From NCBI GenBank assembly GCA_028713285.1, contig JAQTOP010000017.1:1-47226 (forward strand): a DNA stretch of 47,226 nucleotides, written 5' to 3'. This document shows positions 25,827-35,111 of the stretch, piece after piece; the first letter of the stretch is position 1, and every line of letters begins with the position of its first letter. The notes beneath the pieces are model-generated. The model worked only from the letters and a program-made list of their open reading frames with translations. It had not been told where the DNA came from and searched no databases. The stretch is from Terrimicrobiaceae bacterium (GTDB taxonomy: Bacteria; Verrucomicrobiota; Verrucomicrobiia; Chthoniobacterales; JAATET01). The translations under genes and the position numbers were made by a program.

Positions 25827-26141
25827 ATGGCATACGCAATTGTTCAGACCGGCGGAAAGCAATACCGCGTCGCGGAAGGCGACTTGATCGACGTGGAAAA
25901 ACTCGATGTCGAAGCCGGCGCCGATACGGCGCTCGACGTGCTCTTCTTCGCGGACGGCGAAAAGGTTCAGCTCGGCTCGCCCCTGCTCGCCGGCGCATCC
26001 GTCACCGCCGAAGTGATCGATCAGCACAAGGGGGAGAAGGTCATCGCGTTCAAATACAAGCGCCGCAAGGGCTACCACCGGACGGTCGGTCATCGCCGCC
26101 AGCTCACCCGGCTCAAAATCAAATCCATTTCCACCAAGTAA
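25827..26141 (+). CDS. rplU: Large ribosomal subunit protein bL21
   Basis: 104-residue ribosomal protein of the 50S subunit. The start [19 protein letters not shown] and the end [23 protein letters not shown] are characteristic of the family. An AAGG sequence 9 bases before the ATG can serve as a ribosome-binding site. rpmA follows after 6 bases, the usual rplU-rpmA pair. It is divergent from tRNA-Leu. Confidence 0.97.
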   Translation: MAYAIVQTGGKQYRVAEGDLIDVEKLDVEAGADTALDVLFFADGEKVQLGSPLLAGASVTAEVIDQHKGEKVIAFKYKRRKGYHRTVGHRRQLTRLKIKSISTK

Positions 26142-26147
26142 CCCGCC

Positions 26148-26396
26148 ATGGCACATAAAAAGGGACAAGGCAGCGTCAAGAACGGCCGCGACAGCACGAG
26201 CAAGCGCCTCGGCGTGAAGAAATTCGGCGGCCAGGTCGTCATCGCCGGCAACATCATCATTCGCCAGCGCGGAACGAAATTTGTTCCCGGTCGCAATGTC
26301 GGTCTCGGCCGCGACTATACGATTTTCGCCCTCACCGACGGCACGGTGAAGTTCGACCGCGCCGGTCGCCGCGTGAATGTCGATCTCGCTGCGTAG
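26148..26396 (+). CDS. rpmA: Large ribosomal subunit protein bL27
   Basis: 82-residue 50S protein whose N-terminus approaches the peptidyl-transferase centre. [20 protein letters not shown], then [26 protein letters not shown] (split family motif) is typical. The protein begins directly with MAHKKGQGS, so it lacks the cleaved N-terminal extension seen in Firmicutes. Same transcript as rplU. The usual partner obgE is not next; a thymidine phosphorylase gene follows instead, after 64 bases. Confidence 0.97.
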   Translation: MAHKKGQGSVKNGRDSTSKRLGVKKFGGQVVIAGNIIIRQRGTKFVPGRNVGLGRDYTIFALTDGTVKFDRAGRRVNVDLAA

Positions 26397-26460
26397 GCAG
26401 GGATAGACTTTTCCCAACATCCCGACGCCGGCCGCACGCGTCGCGGATTTGTCATCGCTC

Positions 26461-27693
26461 ATGCACGTGCCGCAATGGATCGAGCGCAAGCGGGATGGCG
26501 GTGAGTTGACGCCGCTGGAGATCACCGCGTTGATCGACCGGTTCACGGCAGGGCATGTGCCCGACTACCAGATGGCCGCGCTCGCGATGGCGATCTATTT
26601 TCGCGGCATGACCCCGGCCGAGACGGCCGCGCTCACCGCGGCGATGCGCGACAGCGGGAGCGTCTTCCGCTGGCCCGCCGGCACACCTCCGAAGGTGGAC
26701 AAACATTCCACCGGCGGCATTGGCGACAAGGTCTCGCTGATCCTCGCGCCTCTGCTCGCGTGCGAGGGGTTTTGGGTGCCGATGGTCTCCGGGCGCGGCC
26801 TCGGCATCACCGGCGGCACGCTGGATAAGTTGGAATCGATCCCCGGCTTCGATGTGAACGTGCCGCAGGCCGCCGGGCTGCGTCAGCTCGAGCGCATTGG
26901 CGTCTTCATGGCCGGGCAGACCGCGGATTTCTGCCCCGCGGATAGAAAGCTCTATGCGCTCCGCGACGTCACGGGCACGGTGCCTTCGCAGGCGCTGATC
27001 ATCGCGAGCATCATGTCCAAGAAGCTCGCCGAATCGCTCGACCGGCTTGTGCTCGATGTGAAATTCGGAACGGGCGCTTTCATGAAAACGCGCGCGGAGG
27101 CGGAGGCGCTCGGAGCCGGACTCGCCGCGGCCGGGAATGGGAACGGCGTGACCACCGCGCTGCGCCTCAGCCCCATGGACGAACCGCTCGGGCGCACGGT
27201 GGGCAACGCGCTCGAAGTCGGCGAGGCGATTGACGCCCTGCAGGGCCGCGGGCCCGCCGATCTCGTGGACCTCACCCTCGACCTATGCGCGACGGTTTCG
27301 GACCGGCCCATCGAGGCTTTTGCCCGTCACCTCGACTCCGGAGCGGCGTGGGCGCGATTCGTCGCCCTTGTCGAAGCCCAGGGCGGCAATGCGACCGCGC
27401 TCGAGCGATGGGACGAAATTCATCGCGTGCCGATTGTCGAAATCGTGCCCGCCTCGCGCGCGGGGCGCCTGGCGCGTATCGATGCCGGCACGATCGGACG
27501 CGCGAGCGTCCGGCTTGGCGCCGGGCGCCGCCTCGCGACGGACGCCGTGGATTTCGCCGTGGGATTCAGCGAGATTTGCAAGGTCGGCGACGCGGTCGAG
27601 CGCGGCGCGCCTTTGCTGAAAATCCACGCTCGCGCGCCGGACGCCCTTGCGGCGGCACTCCCGGCAATCGAAAGCGCCATCGAGATCGAATGA
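26461..27693 (+). CDS. deoA: Thymidine/pyrimidine-nucleoside phosphorylase
   Basis: Cytoplasmic enzyme splitting thymidine (or uridine) with phosphate, giving the base and (deoxy)ribose-1-phosphate. The 410 residues begin with MHVPQWIERKRDGGELTPLE, the helical N-terminal domain. The phosphate- and nucleoside-binding motifs follow: KHSTGGIGDKVSLILAPLLA, VSGRGLGITGGTLDKLESIPG, LYALRDVTGTVPS and SIMSKKLAESLDRLVLDVKFG. The C-terminal alpha/beta domain is complete. An in-frame TTG at 26449 would add four residues. Thymidine and pyrimidine phosphorylases cannot be told apart with certainty; the symbol is the closest match. Its stop overlaps the next start by four bases (ATGA). Confidence 0.92.
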   Translation: MHVPQWIERKRDGGELTPLEITALIDRFTAGHVPDYQMAALAMAIYFRGMTPAETAALTAAMRDSGSVFRWPAGTPPKVDKHSTGGIGDKVSLILAPLLACEGFWVPMVSGRGLGITGGTLDKLESIPGFDVNVPQAAGLRQLERIGVFMAGQTADFCPADRKLYALRDVTGTVPSQALIIASIMSKKLAESLDRLVLDVKFGTGAFMKTRAEAEALGAGLAAAGNGNGVTTALRLSPMDEPLGRTVGNALEVGEAIDALQGRGPADLVDLTLDLCATVSDRPIEAFARHLDSGAAWARFVALVEAQGGNATALERWDEIHRVPIVEIVPASRAGRLARIDAGTIGRASVRLGAGRRLATDAVDFAVGFSEICKVGDAVERGAPLLKIHARAPDALAAALPAIESAIEIE

Positions 27694-28394
27694 AAGTCGC
27701 ACTCCTTGTTGCCGGGGCGTGTCTCTGCGCCCTCAACGCGTGGTCCGCATCGGACAACACGCTCATTCATTCACTGCTGAAAGATCGCGAAGCGCTGCAC
27801 GGCGTTTCCTTTGCCGAGGTTCTGAAAGTGGCGACCGGCCATCGCATTCTGCCGGTGAACCCGCGCGAGCAAGCCGGGCTCCTTTCGCAGCTCGGGAGCG
27901 CGCTCGACGCCGCTTTGGCCGAGTTGAACGATCCCGCACATCCCATTCACGGCGCGGGTCGCGTCAACGAGGCGAGCCGCTTCGTGGAGGACGAAATTCG
28001 CCGGCAGTTGAATGCGCTTCCCGGCTGGAAATGCTCGGTGCCCCTCACCTCCGGAGGCCGCGAGCAACGCTCCGGCTACCCCGATCTGCGCGTGGTGACG
28101 GACCGCGGCGTGATATTCTATCTCGATCCGAAGCTTTACGCCCGCGGGGGTCGCGCCGGCTCATTGCGCACGTTCTACTATGAACCGAAGGCGCTCACGG
28201 GGAAAATTCACGACGACGCGATACATCTGATCGCCGGCATCGAGCACGACGGTGCCGACGCGCGCTCCCTGCGCTTGCGCAGATGGGAATTGATCGATCT
28301 GTCGCGATTGAAGGTGCAGCTCAAGGCCGAGTTTCAAGCGAGCAATCGCGACCTGTATCGCGACGAGACCGTGGTCGCCCGCTCGGCAAAATGA
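27690..28394 (+). CDS. Exported protein with a PD-(D/E)XK-like motif (234 aa)
   Basis: A signal peptide (about 1-20, ALLVAGACLCALNAWSA) and then a compact domain. A helix with VEDEIRRQLNAL (E100-E102) is followed by SGYPDLRV (P131-D132) and a hydrophobic strand ending YLDPKLY (D146-x-K148). The order helix-Glu, PD, DxK is that of the PD-(D/E)XK nuclease fold. Verification of the fold needs a profile or structure search. It is translationally coupled to the thymidine phosphorylase gene, suggesting a link to nucleoside salvage, possibly from exported DNA breakdown; this is inference. Confidence 0.65.
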   Translation: MKVALLVAGACLCALNAWSASDNTLIHSLLKDREALHGVSFAEVLKVATGHRILPVNPREQAGLLSQLGSALDAALAELNDPAHPIHGAGRVNEASRFVEDEIRRQLNALPGWKCSVPLTSGGREQRSGYPDLRVVTDRGVIFYLDPKLYARGGRAGSLRTFYYEPKALTGKIHDDAIHLIAGIEHDGADARSLRLRRWELIDLSRLKVQLKAEFQASNRDLYRDETVVARSAK

Positions 28395-28554
28395 GCCGGG
28401 CGGCTTTCGAGCACGCCGGCGTTCCCGCATTTCGGCGGGCCTGTTCGCTCGCCGACGCCGTTCGCGTCAAGCGAACCATCGAGTCGAATCGCATTCCTCG
28501 CGCTTTGCACGCGGGCAACTCGATGCTACAGGTCGAGCGCGTCCCGCATTCTCC

Positions 28555-29574
28555 ATGATCGTTCGTATAATCCTTGTCCTGTTCGGTTTCGCACTCGCGG
28601 GCGCTCACGCGGCCTCCGCCACCTACCAGCGCAACGAAGACTTCGCCTCCTCTCCGAAGAACTGGCGGCACTTTCATCCGAACCAGTTTTACGGATTCGA
28701 ACTCACGCACAACACCGGCGGCACCGGTGCGGCAGGCGGACTCTTTCAGCCCAAGACCTACTTCAACTATTATGCGGACGCCTTCCTGAATGGCGCCCTG
28801 CGCCGCGACACGCCCATCACCGCGAGCGGGCGTCTGGTGCTGGACCGCCTGAGCGTCCAGCCGCCTTACACGAACTCCACCTACATCTGCCACTTCGCGC
28901 GGGGGACGAATGGATTCATCAATACGCTCGGCATGGCATTGACCGGCTTCAACGGCAGCAACGTCCTTTGCACGGCCATCCTGGAGTTCTCGGACGGCAC
29001 GGCCTTTATCGGCAACTCGATTGGCCTGCCTGTCGCCCCGGGGTCCCGGTATCTCCCGTGGACCTACAGCTGGAATCCGAATGGCGGGACGCAGGGCTTT
29101 GGCCAGCTCATTGTGCAAGTCGGCGGTCCCAGCGGCGGCACGTCCACGATCAATCTCACCAAATCGACCGCCGGGCTCGATTTCTCGCTGGATGCCTTCG
29201 GCCTTTTCCAACCGCCGTTCCCCGCGCCCAATAGCACCACCTTCCTCAAGCTCGACATCGGCCACCTCGCCTATACGGCGCTCACCGGCGCACCGCCGGT
29301 CCTCCACATTCACGCTCCAAAACAGATCACGACCGCCGTTTCGCCGCTTGTCCTCACCGGCACCGCGCATGTTTCCCTGGGCAATCACATCCAGGCCGTG
29401 AGTTTTCGCGTTGTCCATGGCAGCAAGGTCGGTCCCTATCACACCGCGACCGGCGGCGCGAATTGGAGCGCGAGCGTGCGCCTCCCCGGCGGCCCCTCCC
29501 GCATCGACGTCCTCGCCGTGGCAGACAGCGGCCTCACGACGACAGGCCATCGCCGCGTCAATCGCGTTCCGTAG
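28555..29574 (+). CDS. Secreted beta-rich protein of unknown function (339 aa)
   Basis: N-terminal signal peptide (about 1-20, MIVRIILVLFGFALAGAHAA). The mature part is rich in Gly, Thr, Asn and Ser, with many short beta strands typical of a beta-sandwich; a second module around 250-339 (HIHAPKQITTAVSPLVLTGTAHVSLG, split family-like Ig pattern) looks like an Ig-type domain. No sorting tail (PEP-CTERM or LPXTG) is visible. It converges on the pseudopilin-like gene with 21 bases between. Not recognised. Confidence 0.7.
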   Translation: MIVRIILVLFGFALAGAHAASATYQRNEDFASSPKNWRHFHPNQFYGFELTHNTGGTGAAGGLFQPKTYFNYYADAFLNGALRRDTPITASGRLVLDRLSVQPPYTNSTYICHFARGTNGFINTLGMALTGFNGSNVLCTAILEFSDGTAFIGNSIGLPVAPGSRYLPWTYSWNPNGGTQGFGQLIVQVGGPSGGTSTINLTKSTAGLDFSLDAFGLFQPPFPAPNSTTFLKLDIGHLAYTALTGAPPVLHIHAPKQITTAVSPLVLTGTAHVSLGNHIQAVSFRVVHGSKVGPYHTATGGANWSASVRLPGGPSRIDVLAVADSGLTTTGHRRVNRVP

Positions 29575-29579
29575 CGAGC

Positions 29580-29597
29580 GAGGACGCAGTCCTCTTT
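29580..29597 (+). terminator. Short terminator-like hairpin after the secreted-protein gene
   Basis: GAGGAC (29580-29585) and GTCCTC (29589-29594) form a six-pair stem with a GCA loop followed by only three T. Position between convergent genes supports a terminator; the short T-run weakens it. Confidence 0.35.
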
Positions 29598-30192
29598 AAA
29601 GGGGCGGCCCGCCCCTGCTCTCATCGAAGATGTCGTCCCGGGTCCAGAATTTGCGGTCCGGGCCCGCGGAGCGCAGATCAATCAGGTCGTGCGAAAGTTT
29701 GTGGAAGAAATACGGCGTGCCCCAGCGGTCCAGGAGCTCTCCCGACGCGCTCAGATCGCTTTCCTTCGCCCTGAGGAAGATGATTTTTTTGGGATTGTCC
29801 CCCATCAATCCCCGCGTGATTTCCTCGTTGAGCCCGCCCGGCGGAACTTCGCCGAAGACCGTGTGATAATCGGCCAGCACGGTGTGAACGGCCTGCATGT
29901 CTTCACGCGCGGATTGACCGGACTGATTCAGCGTTTGTGAAGCCTCGACCGCGCCGGGCCAGACGACGAAGCCATCGCCCGTGCGCGCCACGGTCGTCGT
30001 GCGGCGGGGATCCGGCGTTGCGAAACCAGCGGACGGAGAAACGGCGGCGGTCGATCCTTTCGAAACCGCATCGATTTCCTGCATCGATGGGATGGAGGGC
30101 GTCCGGCCCGGCGGCGGCCTGCCCATCCAGAAAAGGGCGATGCCCCCGGCCAGCACGATCCCCACGATCCACCACGCCCGCCGATCGCGCAT
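29596..30192 (-). CDS. Membrane-anchored protein with GspG-like C-terminus (198 aa)
   Basis: One N-terminal membrane anchor (about 7-23, WWIVGIVLAGGIALFWMG), a low-complexity linker, and a C-terminal half resembling the pseudopilin GspG tail: LDRWGTPYFFHKLS, then LRSAGPDRKFWTRDDI. In GspG this segment binds calcium. There is no pilin prepilin-peptidase site (no GFTLLE helix), so it is not a classical pseudopilin. It is the last gene of a three-gene minus-strand operon, starting three bases after the DUF1501 stop, so its function likely relates to the DUF1800/DUF1501 pair. Confidence 0.7.
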   Translation of the reverse strand: MRDRRAWWIVGIVLAGGIALFWMGRPPPGRTPSIPSMQEIDAVSKGSTAAVSPSAGFATPDPRRTTTVARTGDGFVVWPGAVEASQTLNQSGQSAREDMQAVHTVLADYHTVFGEVPPGGLNEEITRGLMGDNPKKIIFLRAKESDLSASGELLDRWGTPYFFHKLSHDLIDLRSAGPDRKFWTRDDIFDESRGGPPL

Positions 30193-30195
30193 GGA

Positions 30196-31713
30196 TCAGC
30201 CGGCGTTGACGAAGCCGAGATGGGCCGCAGTCCCGAACGGATCGTCAAACCGGGAGAGATTCGGAAAAATTGTCCCGAGCGATCCGGAATCGACGCCCAG
30301 CCAGCGGGCGGCGGCGGCCGCGTATTGGTCCACGGAGGTCGTCGGGATCCATCGGCCGCGATTGGCATCCACGTCCTGATCCGCGCCAACCTTCAAGCTC
30401 GGAAACGTGCCGTAAATTTTGCCTCCGTTCACCGGGCCGCCCATGACGATGTGGTGCCCGCCCCAGCCGTGGTCCGAGCCGGCGGAGGCGTCCGCTCCAT
30501 TCGGCGTGAAGGTGCGTGTAAAATCGGAGTGCGTGAGCAGCAGCACGTTGTCGTTCTGGTTAAGCGCAATCATCGCTTTCGAAAAGGCGTCGAGCGAATT
30601 TGCGAGTTCCTTCATGAGCGCGTCGTGCGCGGAGAGCTGATCGGCATGCGTGTCGTAGCCGCCGACGCTGCAGAAGAAAATCTGGCGATGATTGCCGATG
30701 GCTTCGCGGCCCGCGATGAGCTTGGCGATCGTTTTGAGCTGGCTGCCGAGCGAAGTGGTCGCGGCGGCGAAAATGGCGTCGAGGTTGATGCCGTTTTGCG
30801 CCGCCGCGGTGAATGCCGTCGAAACCACGGCCTCGCTGGCGCGCGCCCGGCGCACGACATTGGCGTAGCCTTCCTCGAGCAGATTCTCGTGGACGTATTG
30901 GCTGATGTCATCGAACGCTTTCAAGCGGCGTCCGGGATTATTGGTCTTGTAGGTGCCGTCGGCGTTCATCGCGTTGCCATAGGGTACGCTCCCGCTGTTG
31001 AACCCCGCCAATGCGACGGAGCCATTCGGCGACACGGTGTATTGAACGACGTTGTTGCCGACCTGGAAGCTGTTGATCCCGGAGATCGTCACCGACATCG
31101 AAACCTTGTCGCCGGAGTAGCCGCGCGAACGCAGCAGGTCGGCGACGCGTCCGCCCCAGCCCGTCTGGAACGGCTTGTCGGGAACGGAGCTTTGCCACTC
31201 CACCTGCTGGTCGGAATGCGAGAAGAGCTGCGGTGGAATGGCCACCGATTTTGAGAGGTATTGCGCGCGGGTGATCGGAAAGGCGAGCGTTCCCACGTTG
31301 GCGATGAAGGCCAGCTCTCCGCTGTTGTAGAGGGTGGCCAGCGGCCCGAGCGACGGATGCACCGCGTAGTTCCCCTCGCCGCCGAGCGGCACGGATGCAG
31401 GCTGGCCGGCCACGTAGGAGGGATCGGTGTTATCCAGAATGCGAAGCGCTCCGCGATTGTTTTTGTAGTTATCGTAAGCGGGGTGGTCCATGCGGGGCAG
31501 CAACATGTTGTTCGAATCGTTGCCGCCGTAGAGGAACAGCACGACCATCGCCCGGTAGTCCGTGAAGGTGGAAACCTGCGCCAGCGCGGAGCGCGTGAGC
31601 GTGAGCTGGGCCAGTGTGTTGACGAGCCCGGTAACGCCGAGCGTCGCGCAAGCCGATTGGCGGATGAAACTGCGGCGGGAGAGCGCCATCTCGCGGTCGT
31701 TCGATTTTTTCAT
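30196..31713 (-). CDS. DUF1501 family Tat-exported protein (505 aa)
   Basis: Begins with a twin-arginine signal (LSRRSFIRQSA, about residues 11-21) followed by a hydrophobic stretch to ALAQ, so it should be exported folded. The DUF1501 body has the sulfatase/alkaline-phosphatase-like look: MVVLFLYGGNDSNNMLLP near the start, HSDFTRTFTPNG, GSDHGWGGHHIVMGG and ending near GVDSGSLGTIFPNL. Members are usually encoded next to DUF1800 proteins in Planctomycetes, Verrucomicrobia and other groups, with unknown function. It sits 31 bases after the DUF1800 gene, in one operon. Confidence 0.9.
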   Translation of the reverse strand: MKKSNDREMALSRRSFIRQSACATLGVTGLVNTLAQLTLTRSALAQVSTFTDYRAMVVLFLYGGNDSNNMLLPRMDHPAYDNYKNNRGALRILDNTDPSYVAGQPASVPLGGEGNYAVHPSLGPLATLYNSGELAFIANVGTLAFPITRAQYLSKSVAIPPQLFSHSDQQVEWQSSVPDKPFQTGWGGRVADLLRSRGYSGDKVSMSVTISGINSFQVGNNVVQYTVSPNGSVALAGFNSGSVPYGNAMNADGTYKTNNPGRRLKAFDDISQYVHENLLEEGYANVVRRARASEAVVSTAFTAAAQNGINLDAIFAAATTSLGSQLKTIAKLIAGREAIGNHRQIFFCSVGGYDTHADQLSAHDALMKELANSLDAFSKAMIALNQNDNVLLLTHSDFTRTFTPNGADASAGSDHGWGGHHIVMGGPVNGGKIYGTFPSLKVGADQDVDANRGRWIPTTSVDQYAAAAARWLGVDSGSLGTIFPNLSRFDDPFGTAAHLGFVNAG

Positions 31714-31744
31714 GGAGTTTGCGCTGGAGTGGGATTCCCCAGGA

Positions 31745-34700
31745 TCACGGCTGATGGATATAGGTCGGTGAGTTCGAGATGAGATAGGCGATCGCCTTCA
31801 CGCGGTCGTTGCTCGTCGCGCCCTCCGTGGTGGCAACGGCCGTGTCGATGATGATGCTCCGGGGATTCGGCGCGGGCGCGCTCGCATAGCGCTCTTTCAG
31901 CCGTCCGCCCGCGAGGAGAAGATCGAGGTCGTCCACGACCGCCGTGACCGCCTCGGTCACGCTTTTCCCGGCGGCGATGAGACTTTTATATTCGTTCACT
32001 TGCGGGCTGCGGTCGATCTTCACGTCGTCGAGCGTCTGGTTCGTGGCTCCGAAAAGAGCGTTCACTCCCTGCCCCGTGTCGGACTCGGTGAACGCGCGGG
32101 CGTAGTTGATGGATTGGGTCACCTGCGTTTCGGTGGTGAGCTGCATTTCCGGGGCGACCAGACCGGCGGCGGCGATATTGCCCGACGGGCTGTAGTCGGG
32201 CAGGAACCAATTGAAGACGGTCGGCGACGCCTGTGGCGTCTGCGCGAGCTGCGTGTCGGTGCCCGGGTAGCGGTAGCGCGTGGCGCCGGCCGGGAAATTG
32301 TCCAACTGGCTCGCCGGATAGGCATAGGCGGAAAGGTCGGAGAGCGGCAGCGCCGAGGCGCCTCCCAAGGCCCGCAGCAATTGCACATAGCGGAGGATGG
32401 GCTCCTTCTGCTTGCCGTGACTCACCTCCAGCGCCACGGAGGCGCTGCGGGCTTCGTGATCGAGCAGGATCGCCTTCACGACCGCCTTGAGATTCCCGCG
32501 CTGGGCGGCGCCGTCATCCGCGAAGACTTTCGCCACGCGGTAGATGTAACCCGCGCTGGGATTCGAGGTGACGAGGCGCTGGATGAGCCGTCTCGCGATA
32601 AACGACGCCGCATTCGGGTGGTTCGCGAGGATGTCCAGCGCGGCGTCCAGATCCTGATCCCCGGAAAGGCCCGCCGGAATCGTCGTGCCGAGCACGACCT
32701 TCGATCCGGTATCGTGGTAGGCTGCGAAGTTCTTCATCGGGTTCAACCACGCAGCCTGGAAATACAAGGGTCCGTAGCCGGCGTTGAAATTCGTGTTGTC
32801 CTGCACGGGATAGCCGGCGGCTTTCGTGCCGTTCACCTTGCTGAAGCTCCAGCCCGTCAAAACCCGCGCGAGTTCGGTGATGTCGGCGTTCGTGTAAGTC
32901 GGTATCGGCCCGCCCGTGGCGCTGAGTTTGACGCTGCCGTCGGCATTGAGCTGGACCAGCCCGATGGAGAAAAGCTGCATCACCTCGCGGGCGTAATTTT
33001 CATCCGGGCTGACGAGGATTTTTCCGGTGCCCGCCTCCACGATCGCCTTCTGGTTTTTCAGGCTGCTGAGGTATTTTCCCATGATGGGACTGCGGCTGAC
33101 TTCGCCGAGGAGCGCCCGGTAATTCCCATCGGCATAGCGGCCGAGCAGGTCGTAATAATTCGCGGCACCGTAGTGACGATTCTGCACCTCGCTGTCGAAT
33201 TCGGAGACGACGAAAATCTCGCTCAGCGCGAAAGCCACGCGCTGGCGCAAGGCGTCGCTTGCCTTCACAGCCAGCGTCCACCAGCCGCGGCGGCGGTTCG
33301 AGTAGCCCGGCTCGTTGCCGGAGACATAGTTGATCGGGTCGGTCCCTCGCAACGCCCATTCCTGCGCATCGGCCGCCTGCACGTAGTCGAGCAGGCGCGT
33401 CTGCTCGAGGGCAAACTGCTGATCGATCCATGCCGAGTAGCCGGCGATGCGGTCGCCGCCGTGGCTGTCGATGTCCGCCGCGAGGGCGTCGATTTCCGCC
33501 TGCGTCGGGCCGAACGTCGCCTGCATGAGAAACCGGGCGACGTCCCGCCGGAGCGCCTCTCCCGTGAGCGCACCTTCCGCGGGAGGATCGGGCGGAACCG
33601 GCGGATCGGCCGATCCGCTGCTCATCACGTAATTGCCGCGAATTTCACCATCCGGGTAGCCGCCCGTCAGCACGTTCATGGAAATCTGGCCCGAATACAG
33701 CGCGTCAAGAACGGCCTGGTCCGTGGTCAGAAACTGCACCGCGGCAATCGTCCATGGATTGCCTGTCACCTGCCCGCGCGGCAGTCCCTTGATGTCGGGC
33801 CCGGCGCCGCCCGAGGAGGTGGGCGCTCCGATGTGCGCGGCGGATTGCGCGGTCGTCAGGCCGCTGAACGTGAGATCGACCAGGGCGCTGGAATTGTCCC
33901 CGCGCAGATGCACGGTGGAGACTCCGGAGGCGGATGAGGTCACGCCCGCTGCCGGCGCAAGATAAGCGATAAAGATGTTGTCGTTGGCCGGATCCTGCGT
34001 GGCGTCGCAAATGGTCGCGACGGCGCTGCCGGGCGCGTCCACTTGATAGTTCGGGTCGGGCCGCAGCGAAACGGTCAGCGTTTCCGGCACCTCATGCAAA
34101 CCATCGGCGACGGGCACCACCTTCAGGTCGATGGAGGATGTACCGGCAGGCATCACGATCCGGCTGCCAAACGCATTTCCGGCGGAGTCCTGCAGATGGT
34201 AATCCGCCGGGGAAGCCGAGCCTTTTCTGATATCGGAATTGCCGGAGAGCTCGAGAGAAACCGCAAGGTCCCCAAGGCTGCTCGCGCGGGAAAGGCGCAG
34301 GACCGCGGGCGTGCCGTCCTTTTCGCAGGCAATCGGCGCAATCGTCTCGATGCGCACCGCCGTGCCGGCGCCAGTCAGGCGTTGCGCGAGGGCCGCCGCG
34401 TCATTTTCCCAGGACATCCCGACCGACGCGTGGCTCGCGCCGCTTTGCTTTCCGTTCCGCGGGAGGTCGAAGGGTCCGTCTTGCGAGCCGGACCCCGGCG
34501 GCTGTTTCGATTTCAGGTTGTAGGTGAGCCTCTGCGTCCCGCCCTGCGCGTGGAGCGTCTCCTCGACCTGGAGGCCCCGGCTCGTGCGCTTGATCCGGCC
34601 GACGACCACCGTGGGAGAACCCAGGAAATTTGTGGAAATGGAAAACTTGATGACATCCGCACCGATGGAAACAGTGCCGGTGCCAGTGGCTGCGCCGGGC

Positions 34701-34987
34701 CCGGACCCGAGGGAGAGAGAAACCCGGCGCCCGTGAAATCGCAGCGAGCTCGGCAGTGGGATCGCATTCGAGCCGGAGTGGAAGACCGTGTCCGTTTCGA
34801 AGCGGCCCCGCTCGCTGTTTCTTGCCGCGTTGAAACTCGCGGTCGTCGTTCCAGAAAGCGAATCCGGCCCCGCGGACAAAATGGATGCGCCCCGATAGCT
34901 CTCGCGGAATCCGTAGAGATTGGAATCGGCGATGCTCGAAACGGCCGCGCCGAGCGCGAGCGCAGAAGCGAGCAGAACCGTCTTCAT
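31745..34987 (-). CDS. Secreted DUF1800 protein with Calx-beta and CHRD domains (1080 aa)
   Basis: A signal peptide (about 1-20) precedes about 200 residues of Ser/Thr/Gly-rich sequence. A Calx-beta-like module follows (about 225-330, ending VPETLTVSLRPDPNYQVD). Then comes a CHRD domain (about 345-455, ending GGYPDGEIRGNYVMSSG) and a short Pro-rich hinge. The DUF1800 domain fills the rest (about 480-1080), starting RRDVARFLMQATFGPTQAEIDAL, with GWSFSKVNG and FNWFLPDYSP. CHRD and Calx-beta domains are extracellular binding modules. DUF1800 proteins always travel with DUF1501 proteins; their joint role is unknown. It is divergent from hisD with 124 bases between. Confidence 0.9.
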   Translation of the reverse strand: MKTVLLASALALGAAVSSIADSNLYGFRESYRGASILSAGPDSLSGTTTASFNAARNSERGRFETDTVFHSGSNAIPLPSSLRFHGRRVSLSLGSGPGAATGTGTVSIGADVIKFSISTNFLGSPTVVVGRIKRTSRGLQVEETLHAQGGTQRLTYNLKSKQPPGSGSQDGPFDLPRNGKQSGASHASVGMSWENDAAALAQRLTGAGTAVRIETIAPIACEKDGTPAVLRLSRASSLGDLAVSLELSGNSDIRKGSASPADYHLQDSAGNAFGSRIVMPAGTSSIDLKVVPVADGLHEVPETLTVSLRPDPNYQVDAPGSAVATICDATQDPANDNIFIAYLAPAAGVTSSASGVSTVHLRGDNSSALVDLTFSGLTTAQSAAHIGAPTSSGGAGPDIKGLPRGQVTGNPWTIAAVQFLTTDQAVLDALYSGQISMNVLTGGYPDGEIRGNYVMSSGSADPPVPPDPPAEGALTGEALRRDVARFLMQATFGPTQAEIDALAADIDSHGGDRIAGYSAWIDQQFALEQTRLLDYVQAADAQEWALRGTDPINYVSGNEPGYSNRRRGWWTLAVKASDALRQRVAFALSEIFVVSEFDSEVQNRHYGAANYYDLLGRYADGNYRALLGEVSRSPIMGKYLSSLKNQKAIVEAGTGKILVSPDENYAREVMQLFSIGLVQLNADGSVKLSATGGPIPTYTNADITELARVLTGWSFSKVNGTKAAGYPVQDNTNFNAGYGPLYFQAAWLNPMKNFAAYHDTGSKVVLGTTIPAGLSGDQDLDAALDILANHPNAASFIARRLIQRLVTSNPSAGYIYRVAKVFADDGAAQRGNLKAVVKAILLDHEARSASVALEVSHGKQKEPILRYVQLLRALGGASALPLSDLSAYAYPASQLDNFPAGATRYRYPGTDTQLAQTPQASPTVFNWFLPDYSPSGNIAAAGLVAPEMQLTTETQVTQSINYARAFTESDTGQGVNALFGATNQTLDDVKIDRSPQVNEYKSLIAAGKSVTEAVTAVVDDLDLLLAGGRLKERYASAPAPNPRSIIIDTAVATTEGATSNDRVKAIAYLISNSPTYIHQP

Positions 34988-35111
34988 CGAACAAGCCTAG
35001 CACCGATTCCCTCAATTCAATCGGGAATTGCACCCACAGCGCAATCGCGTGCTTGCCCTGAGTGAGTCAAGACTTTGAAGCTCCCGGCTTTTGCGCTTCA
35101 CTGGCCGGACG

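Noticed and set aside
28505-28532. Possible promoter TTGCAC-16-TACAGG before the secreted protein gene
   Set aside because: The -10 element matches the consensus in only three positions; not distinguishable from background.
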